NCBI GenBank assembly: GCA_016845145.1
Contig: JAERTE010000070.1
Span: 1 to 58,049, forward strand
From: Rhodospirillaceae bacterium
GTDB lineage: Bacteria; Pseudomonadota; Alphaproteobacteria; Rhodospirillales; Casp-alpha2
Length of the DNA stretch: 58,049 nt
Direction of reading: 5' to 3'
Shown: in pieces, positions 52,428 through 58,049 of the stretch
Layout of the letters: each line of letters opens with the position of its first letter
Numbering within the stretch: position 1 is the first letter of the stretch
Program-made: the position numbers and the translations under genes
The notes under the pieces: generated by a model
What the model saw: the letters and a program-made list of their open reading frames with translations, nothing else
What the model was told of the DNA's origin: nothing
Database searches by the model: none

Positions 52428-53912
52428 ATGACCGCCACCCATCCCGAAACCACCACCATCGGCGCTTCGCTTGAAATCAGCCGTATCCTTACAGGGCTTT
52501 GGCAGGTGGCGGATATGGAGCGGGGTGGCGCGGCGCTGGATCCGGAAGCCGGCGCCGATGCACTGCAGGCCTATGCGGACGCGGGATTCACGTCGTTCGA
52601 TATGGCCGATCATTACGGCAGTGCGGAGATCATCACCGGGCGGCTGTTGCAGCGTTACCAGGGAGATTCTACGAGGCCCGGACCCAAACCCCGGGCCTTT
52701 ACCAAGTGGTGCCCCGAGCCCGGCGCCATGACCGCCGACGTGGTGCGTGCCGGCGTGCAAGCGCGCTTGGAGCGCCTGGGCGTGAGGCAGGTCGATCTGT
52801 TGCAATTTCACTGGTGGACGTTCGAACATCCCGCATGGCTCGACGCCTTGCACGAATTGGCCGAGTTACGTGAGCGCGGTTTGATCGCAGAGATTGGCGT
52901 TACCAATTTCGATGCGGCGCATTTGCACTTGGCGTTGGCCGACGGCATCCCTGTCCGCACCAACCAGATCAGCTTCTCGCTGCTGGACCGTCGCGCGGCG
53001 GGCGCATTGAGTGACGTGTGTGAGGCCGGCGGCGTCAGGCTGTTGGCCTACGGTACCCTGGCGGGCGGGTTTCTGTCGGCGGGTTGGCTGGGAAAGCCTG
53101 AGCCCGAAGTGGTTCCCGATTGGAGCGGCATGAAGTACCACCGCTTCATTCAGGCCATCGGCGGATGGGATGTCTATCAGGGCATTCTCGCCGCCGCCGC
53201 ACGCATTGGAGAGAAGCACGCTGTCTCTATCGCTAATGTGGCGACGCGCTGGGTGCTCGATCAGGCGGCCGTCGCCGGTGTGATCATCGGGGCCAGATTG
53301 GGTGAGAGGGAACACCGCGCGGATAATCTGAAGTTGTTTGGGTTTGCGCTTGATGCCGAAGACCGGGCCATGCTGGTAGAGGCGTTTTCAAAAGCGCAGA
53401 CCATCCCCGGCGACTGCGGTGACGAATACCGAAAGCCGCCGTTCCTGACCGCCAGCGGCGACTTGAGCCACCATTTGAGTGAAGTCGAGAAACCGTATCG
53501 GGCCGAGAAAATTCCGGGCCGTGAAGATGCTGAGTGGGTATTGAGCGGCAGCGAATGGGAAGATGTCGCCGGCTATTGCCGTGCGCGCCGGGTCGGCGAC
53601 CGCATCGTTGTTTCCGGCACCACCGCGACGGCTGGTGTAGAGCGCGCTGTCGCGGCGGGGGATGCGGCCGCGCAGACGACGTTTATTCTCGATAAAATTG
53701 CTGCCAGTCTTGCAGCGCTGGGGGGCACCATGGAAGACGTCATTCGCACCCGTATTTACCTGACCGACGAGCGCGATGCGCTGGCGGTATCCAAAGCGCA
53801 CGGCCGCGTGTTCGGCGATATCAAACCGGCCAACACGTTGCTCTGTGCGGGCGCCTTGATCGGTGACTACAAGGTCGAGATTGAGGCCGAGGCGGTGGTC
53901 TCGTCATGTTGA
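52428..53912 (+). CDS. Aldo/keto reductase fused to a RidA-like domain
   Basis: 494 residues. Residues about 1-335 are an aldo/keto reductase with the full tetrad Asp58, Tyr63 (DMADHYGSAE), Lys93 (FTKWCPEP) and His128 (QFHWW). Residues about 365-494 are a RidA/YjgF domain (RIVVSGTTATAG; EDVIRTRIYLTDERDALAVSKAHGRVF region; VEIEAEAVV). The RidA signature P-A-R-T is P-A-N-T here (Asn469), so the carboxylate-binding Arg is absent. Possible role: reduction of a carbonyl or imine made or bound by the RidA domain; this is inference. RBS GGAG. A single gene flanked by the IS and a DUF1178-like gene. Confidence 0.88.
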   Translation: MTATHPETTTIGASLEISRILTGLWQVADMERGGAALDPEAGADALQAYADAGFTSFDMADHYGSAEIITGRLLQRYQGDSTRPGPKPRAFTKWCPEPGAMTADVVRAGVQARLERLGVRQVDLLQFHWWTFEHPAWLDALHELAELRERGLIAEIGVTNFDAAHLHLALADGIPVRTNQISFSLLDRRAAGALSDVCEAGGVRLLAYGTLAGGFLSAGWLGKPEPEVVPDWSGMKYHRFIQAIGGWDVYQGILAAAARIGEKHAVSIANVATRWVLDQAAVAGVIIGARLGEREHRADNLKLFGFALDAEDRAMLVEAFSKAQTIPGDCGDEYRKPPFLTASGDLSHHLSEVEKPYRAEKIPGREDAEWVLSGSEWEDVAGYCRARRVGDRIVVSGTTATAGVERAVAAGDAAAQTTFILDKIAASLAALGGTMEDVIRTRIYLTDERDALAVSKAHGRVFGDIKPANTLLCAGALIGDYKVEIEAEAVVSSC

Positions 53913-53968
53913 GGCTGACATTTGGGTTCATCCGTGACACATAGTGGGTGCTGAACAGGAGAGCGAAC

Positions 53969-54205
53969 GTGATTGTCTACGACCTGATTTGTTCCAAGGG
54001 CCATGGATTTTCCGAGTGGTTCACGTCCATGAGCGACTATGACGCCAAGGCATCGGCGAACAGTGTGCCGTGTCCTGAGTGCGGCGACACGCATGTTTCA
54101 AAGGCGATCATGGCGCCCAGCATCGGCAAAAGCGCTGCCGCTGTGGCTCTGGCATGTGGTGCGCCGGCATGCGCCAACATGGGCTGCCCCGCCCAGCGCG
54201 GCTAA
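53969..54205 (+). CDS. Short DUF1178-like protein
   Basis: 78 residues from a GTG behind AGGAGAG. The N-terminus IVYDLICSKGHGFSEWFTSMSDYDAK and the CPECGDTHVSKAIMAPSI region are the start of DUF1178 proteins, with a Cys-x2-Cys pair. Family members are usually about 140 residues; here the C-terminal half is missing, replaced by an Ala/Cys-rich end (CGAPACANMGCPAQRG). The last codons lie in a tandem duplication (54191-54247). It may be a truncated functional form or a decaying gene; function of the family is unknown. Confidence 0.65.
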   Translation: MIVYDLICSKGHGFSEWFTSMSDYDAKASANSVPCPECGDTHVSKAIMAPSIGKSAAAVALACGAPACANMGCPAQRG

Positions 54206-54247
54206 GCGCGCGTTACCCAATGAGCCCAGCGTGGCTAAGCGCGCGTT
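54191..54247 (+). repeat. Tandem direct repeat over DUF1178-like stop codon
   Basis: GCCCAGCG(C/T)GGCTAAGCGCG... occurs at 54191-54214 and 54224-54247, 24 bases with one difference, on a 33-base period. Each copy carries a TAA in the same frame, since 33 is a multiple of three. This looks like a recent tandem duplication at the 3' end of the gene. Confidence 0.85.
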
Positions 54248-54303
54248 TCTCAGATATTGCTTTCGATGTTGCTTTAGGGCGCCGAATGCCCGATTGAGGG
54301 CGG

Positions 54304-55191
54304 ATGGTGAAGCTATCCGACAATTTTCGCGGCGCGGCGCTGATGACGGCGAGCATGGCCGGCTATGTGTTCAATGACGCGCTGGTAAAGCTGGTTTCCG
54401 AAAACCTCGGCCTTTACCAGATCATGCTGTTGCGCGGTCTGTTCACCACGGTATTGCTGGGCTTGATTGCGTGGCGCATGAAGGTGCTGCTTCCAAAGCT
54501 GACCATTAGGGATTGGCGGTTGCTGGCGCTTCGGATGATCGGCGAGGTCGGCGGTACGCTGTGTTTTTTGACCGCCCTGTTCAACATGCCCATCGCCAAC
54601 GCATCAGCGATTTTGCAAGCGTTGCCGCTGGCGGTGACGTTGGCCGCCGCCGTCTTTATGGGGCAAGCCGTCGGCTGGCGGCGGTTTAGTGCCATCGCCA
54701 TCGGTTTTGCCGGGGTGATGATCATCGTCCGGCCGGGTGCGGAGGGATTCAATCCTTATTCGCTGTGGGCGTTGGCGGCGGTGATGTTCGTGGTACTCCG
54801 CGATTTGGTGACACATCGAATGTCGGCCCAAATGCCGTCCATATTTGTCGCCTTGTTGACGTCGATTTCCATCATGTTGACCGGCGTGGTGTTGGCGCCA
54901 ACGGCGACATGGCAACCGGTCGGCGTGGCTGAATTGAGGTTGCTGGGCGGGGCAGCGATGTTTCTGGTGTTTGGTTACGTGTTCGGTGTCATGACCATGC
55001 GGGTGGGCGAGATCAGTTTCGTCTCGCCGTTCCGGTATTCGGCGCTTATTTGGGCGATCATTTTGGGCGTTGTCGTGTTCGGCGATGTCCCCGATACCTG
55101 GACGCTATTGGGCAGCGCCATTGTCGTGCTGATGGGGATTTTCACATTCTACCGCGAACGAAAGGCCGAGCGCTCAACCGGACTGGTCTGA
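54304..55191 (+). CDS. DMT-superfamily (EamA) transporter
   Basis: 295 residues, ten membrane helices in two EamA repeats. AALMTASMAGYVFNDALVKLV at the N-terminus and FLTALFNMPIANASAILQALPLAVTLAAA are typical of the riboflavin/S-adenosylmethionine-like DMT subgroup. The ATG is 98 bases after the DUF1178-like stop, past the tandem repeat. Converges on the DAO-type oxidase gene, with 16 bases between stops. Substrate unknown. Confidence 0.9.
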   Translation: MVKLSDNFRGAALMTASMAGYVFNDALVKLVSENLGLYQIMLLRGLFTTVLLGLIAWRMKVLLPKLTIRDWRLLALRMIGEVGGTLCFLTALFNMPIANASAILQALPLAVTLAAAVFMGQAVGWRRFSAIAIGFAGVMIIVRPGAEGFNPYSLWALAAVMFVVLRDLVTHRMSAQMPSIFVALLTSISIMLTGVVLAPTATWQPVGVAELRLLGGAAMFLVFGYVFGVMTMRVGEISFVSPFRYSALIWAIILGVVVFGDVPDTWTLLGSAIVVLMGIFTFYRERKAERSTGLV

Positions 55192-55207
55192 GCGCCGCGC
55201 GGCGATA

Positions 55208-56503
55208 TCAAATCTTCAGCCGATCCAATAATCCGTACCAAAAACACGTCATTTCCACCCCGATCGTGCGAAACGCATAGAACGGAAAGCGTTTGATTGG
55301 CATCGGCGTGAACGGCAAGGCGGCAGGGTCGCCACTGGCGGCGTAATCGGCGACCGCGGCACCCAAGGCCGTGGCCAGGGCGACGCCACGGCCATTGTAG
55401 CCCAATGCCATCACCAAGCCGGGGGTTGGTTCGTGCAAATGCGGATAGTGATCGGCGGTGATCGCGACCAACCCGCCCCAGCGGTACGGCCACGACACGT
55501 CGTGCAGGGCGGGAAACAATCCAATGGCGCGTCCGCACAATTGTTCAAACAAACGTTCGAGCCCGTCGGCGCTGGTCGCGCCACGCCCGCCGATCAGGAA
55601 ACGGCCTTGCGGATCAAGGCGAAAGTACACCATCAGCCGATTGCTGTCCGATGCGCAGACATGATCGCGCATGATGGTTTCCCGAAGTGTACGGGGCAAC
55701 GGTTCGGTGGCGATCTGGATTGAGGCGACCGGCGCGAAGGAGCTTGCCACCGGGCCCAGAGCGGCGTCTGTGTAGCCGTTGGTACATACCAATACGCGCT
55801 CGGCCCGGAGCACGCCGGCATGGGTTACAACCTCGAACCGCCCACCGCGCTGCGTTATGTCGGTGACCGCTGCGTCAGCGTGAATTCGCACCCCCTGGCT
55901 GTGCGCCGCGTCAGCCAGTCCCAAGGTGTATTGCAGCGGATGAACCGAACCGGCGCGCCGGTCGAGAAAGCCACCGGCAAACCGCGCACTGCCGGTTGCG
56001 GCGCCGACAGCTGGTCCATCGAGCATTTCTACGGCGGCGCCCCTCGCTTGCCACTGCTCGCATTTGGCTTCGAGCGCTTTCATGCCTCGAGAGTTATATG
56101 TCGGCACGATCCATCCGCCCCGCTGCGCGCCGCAGTCGATATCGTTGCTCTCGATGGCGTCAAACACGGTATCGGCGGCCGCGCCGGCGAAGGCAATCAT
56201 GCGCTCGCCCTTTTCCGCACCGAGGCGCCGAATGATCTCGTCGGGGTCGGACTTCAGGCCGGGGATGACCTGACCGCCGTTGCGCCCTGATGCGCCCCAG
56301 CCAGGCTGTGCCGCGTCCAGCACAGAGACGCTGTTGCCGAGCGCCCGCGCCCGGAGTGCCGCCGAAAGGCCGGTAATGCCACTGCCGACAATTGCCACAT
56401 CGGTCTCGGCGGGGCCTTCGAAAGGTTGGCGATCCCAAGGTTGGGAGCGTGACTCCCCTAGGCTCGATTCCCACAGTGATGTCATTTGTGTCGGTAGTTC
56501 CAT
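55208..56503 (-). CDS. FAD-dependent oxidoreductase, DAO/PuuB-like
   Basis: 431 residues; ATG at 56501-56503 behind AGGA, with an ATG six codons later possible. N-terminal LWESSLGESRSQPWD and the dinucleotide motif VGSGITGLSAAL (GxGxxG at 40-45), followed by PGWGASGRNGGQVIPGLK, match gamma-glutamylputrescine oxidase-type DAO enzymes. The C-terminal GYNGRGVALATALG closes the FAD site. It would oxidise a secondary or gamma-glutamyl amine with release of H2O2. No other Puu-pathway gene is nearby, so the substrate is unproven. Second DAO-type enzyme of the window; divergent from the ParB-like gene. Confidence 0.87.
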   Translation of the reverse strand: MELPTQMTSLWESSLGESRSQPWDRQPFEGPAETDVAIVGSGITGLSAALRARALGNSVSVLDAAQPGWGASGRNGGQVIPGLKSDPDEIIRRLGAEKGERMIAFAGAAADTVFDAIESNDIDCGAQRGGWIVPTYNSRGMKALEAKCEQWQARGAAVEMLDGPAVGAATGSARFAGGFLDRRAGSVHPLQYTLGLADAAHSQGVRIHADAAVTDITQRGGRFEVVTHAGVLRAERVLVCTNGYTDAALGPVASSFAPVASIQIATEPLPRTLRETIMRDHVCASDSNRLMVYFRLDPQGRFLIGGRGATSADGLERLFEQLCGRAIGLFPALHDVSWPYRWGGLVAITADHYPHLHEPTPGLVMALGYNGRGVALATALGAAVADYAASGDPAALPFTPMPIKRFPFYAFRTIGVEMTCFWYGLLDRLKI

Positions 56504-56702
56504 GGGCGGTGTGTCCTAGACTGGCCTATCAAACGGATCGGTGAATCAATTGGCATGGTTGCCCCGCACCGTCAAATCGGATCCGATCGGCTTCAGTGGA
56601 GATGCCTGTACATCGTTGCCTCTATGCGCCAAGCTGCTTGTCCATATTGCCAAATCCGCAAGACTCCCATTCCCCTGTCATTGAGCGTTTGGAAGCCACA
56701 CC

Positions 56703-56963
56703 ATGGAAGACCCGCTAAAGGCGACCAAGACCGTGCCCATCGCCGATGTTTATGTGCCGGTGAAGCGCAAGAAGACACTTGAGCCAGATAAGGTCGATGC
56801 CATTGCCGAGAGCATGCTCGAAGAGGGCCAGAAGAACCCCATTCAGGTGCGTCAGGGCAACGGGCGGCTGGTTTTGGTGGAGGGCCTGCACCGGCTTGAG
56901 GCCTGTCGGGCGCTGGGCGAGGACACCGTCCAGGCGATTTTCGTGCAGGCGAAACGCTTCTAG
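56703..56963 (+). CDS. ParB/Srx-like small nuclease-fold protein
   Basis: 86 residues that make up only the ParB N-terminal-type domain: IADVYVPVKRKKTLEPDKVDAIAESMLEEGQKNPIQV and LVEGLHRLEACRALG, with the GxxRxE-like box as EGLHRLEA. There is no helix-turn-helix or dimer domain, so it is not a partition ParB. Such short forms include sulfiredoxin-type and CTPase-type proteins; function is unknown. It is divergent from the DAO-type gene with 199 bases between them, in which I see no other feature. The Rieske gene starts 90 bases later. Confidence 0.82.
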   Translation: MEDPLKATKTVPIADVYVPVKRKKTLEPDKVDAIAESMLEEGQKNPIQVRQGNGRLVLVEGLHRLEACRALGEDTVQAIFVQAKRF

Positions 56964-57053
56964 GCGTACGGGTCCACTCGGCAATAGCCCCCTTGCACGC
57001 ATGGCCCGGATGGTGTCAAATTCCTACCTGTTTGCGGCAATGGTTAGGGGTGA

Positions 57054-58049
57054 ATGATGGCTCTCAACACGGCGGACGAACTCAGTGAACCATTTGCATG
57101 GCCCGACGAGGGCGTCACGCGGGTGCCGTTCCGGCTGATTTCCGACGAGGAAATTTACGCCCTAGAACAACAACGCATCTTCAAAGGACCGGTGTGGAAT
57201 TATCTGTGCCTGGAGATCGAAATTCCAGACCCCGGTGACTTCAAGACCACCACGGTGGGCGAGGTGCCGGTAATCGTGACCCGCGACGAGGACGGCGATA
57301 TCCATTGCATGGTCAACCGCTGTTCGCACAAGGGCGCTTTGGTGTGCCTGAAGGAACGCGGCAACGCCAAGGCGTTGACGTGTGTGTATCATGCCTGGAC
57401 GTACGGTTTGGACGGCAGCCTGAAGGGCGTCGCGTTCAAGAACGGCGTAGGGGGCAAGGGCGGTATGCCCGATGATTTCGACCCCGCCCACCACCGTTTG
57501 CCGCCGCTCAGGGTCACGACGTTCTGCGGCTTGGTGTTCGCGACGTTCTCCGACGAAACGCCGCCGATCGAGGATTTCTTCGGCGCTGAGATGTCGAAGT
57601 TCCTCAGGCGCAATTTCGACCGGCCGCTGAAACTGCTCGGTACCCACAGCCAGGTGATTCACAACAACTGGAAGCTCTATGCGGAGAACGTACGCGATTC
57701 CTACCATGCGACGCTGCTGCATACCTTCTATACCACCTTCAAGGTGAACCGCCTGGATATGGACGGCGGCATCATCCTGGCCGACGACAAGTGGCATCAT
57801 ATCTCGTATGCCAAGCGCCACACGCTCTCCGAAGACGCCGAATACACCGACGCCAAGGTGCACTCGGCGCAGTACGACTCCAACCTGCAAGGCCCCGAAA
57901 TGCTGGATGCCTGGGACGAATTCGACGACGGTGTTACGCACTCCATCCAGACCTTGTTCCCCAACATCGCCATCCAGTTCACGCTGAACTCGCTGGCGGT
58001 ACGTTTCTTCGCGCCCAAGGGCGTCGGTAAGACCGAACTGTTCTGGTAC
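57054..58049 (+). CDS. Rieske-type aromatic-ring-hydroxylating dioxygenase alpha subunit (3' end outside window)
   Basis: Partial: 332 codons from the ATG behind AGGGG to the window end; a second ATG follows at 57057. The Rieske [2Fe-2S] site is NRCSHKGAL and CVYHAWTYGLDG (Cys-x-His and Cys-x2-His). The mononuclear-iron site is NNWKLYAENVRDSYHATLLH, with the two His and the bridging Asp. Enzymes of this type add both atoms of O2 to an aromatic ring, using a reductase partner. The beta subunit and reductase, if present, lie beyond the window. The substrate could be benzoate, anthranilate or salicylate-like; not readable. Confidence 0.93.
   Translation, partial: MMALNTADELSEPFAWPDEGVTRVPFRLISDEEIYALEQQRIFKGPVWNYLCLEIEIPDPGDFKTTTVGEVPVIVTRDEDGDIHCMVNRCSHKGALVCLKERGNAKALTCVYHAWTYGLDGSLKGVAFKNGVGGKGGMPDDFDPAHHRLPPLRVTTFCGLVFATFSDETPPIEDFFGAEMSKFLRRNFDRPLKLLGTHSQVIHNNWKLYAENVRDSYHATLLHTFYTTFKVNRLDMDGGIILADDKWHHISYAKRHTLSEDAEYTDAKVHSAQYDSNLQGPEMLDAWDEFDDGVTHSIQTLFPNIAIQFTLNSLAVRFFAPKGVGKTELFWY

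Noticed and set aside
57162..57941. 259-codon minus-strand frame within the Rieske dioxygenase gene
   Set aside because: The plus frame has full Rieske and iron-site motifs; this is its antisense shadow.

Overview
The window looks like chromosomal DNA of an alphaproteobacterium, probably a Rhodospirillales-like aerobic or facultative heterotroph. This rests on the high G+C, the transhydrogenase split into three genes (pntAA, pntAB, pntB), a single-chain indolepyruvate ferredoxin oxidoreductase, glutathione-linked formaldehyde oxidation, a PAS_5-type protein, and many small dehydrogenase and transporter genes. I could not run a database search, so the taxonomic reading is inference. No rRNA, tRNA, CRISPR array, prophage or replication origin was recognised.

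Layout. 1-13 kb: the 5' part of an indolepyruvate oxidoreductase gene (minus strand, cut by the window edge); a UDP-glucuronate epimerase-like gene; two DMT exporters enclosing a nitronate monooxygenase and a haloacetate dehalogenase-like hydrolase; a periplasmic binding protein paired with an orphan fumarate-reductase-like flavoprotein; a Bcr/CflA exporter; a PAS protein; and an acyl-CoA synthetase. 13-18 kb: a tight plus-strand run of oligoendopeptidase F, ABC1-type kinase, a stand-alone cyclic-nucleotide-binding protein and a divergent class III cyclase. 18-26.5 kb: an ABC exporter (ATPase, FtsX-type permease, membrane-fusion protein), a DAO-type oxidase, and a hybrid sensor kinase with a binding-protein-like sensor. 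26.5-34 kb: RidA, acyl-CoA dehydrogenase and acetyltransferase genes; a small metal island (His-rich secreted protein, cupredoxin, MerF, GDCCVxC protein); a CaiB/GST/SDR operon; and an amidinotransferase. 34-38.7 kb: the pnt operon with its own promoter and a strong terminator, then a hypothetical protein and a quinone oxidoreductase.

38.7-44 kb: a lower-G+C methyltransferase with a 372-base region without a gene, a DsrE/TusA pair, and a LysR regulator facing frmA-fghA (formaldehyde to formate via glutathione). 44-50.5 kb: a copper and respiratory block. It holds a SafE/DsbD_2-like membrane protein, a Cu-type P-ATPase, a CuA-bearing subunit II, a heme-copper oxidase-superfamily subunit I and heme O synthase. 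Subunit I carries three His plus a Glu where oxygen reductases have the cross-linked Tyr, the pattern of nitric oxide reductases. It also has Met in place of one low-spin heme His. This is the most interesting system in the window. 50.6-52.2 kb: a complete IS1182-type insertion sequence. 52.4-58 kb: an aldo/keto reductase-RidA fusion, a short DUF1178-like protein with a tandemly duplicated 3' end, a third DMT transporter, a second DAO-type oxidase, a ParB-like small protein, and the 5' part of a Rieske dioxygenase alpha subunit cut by the window end.
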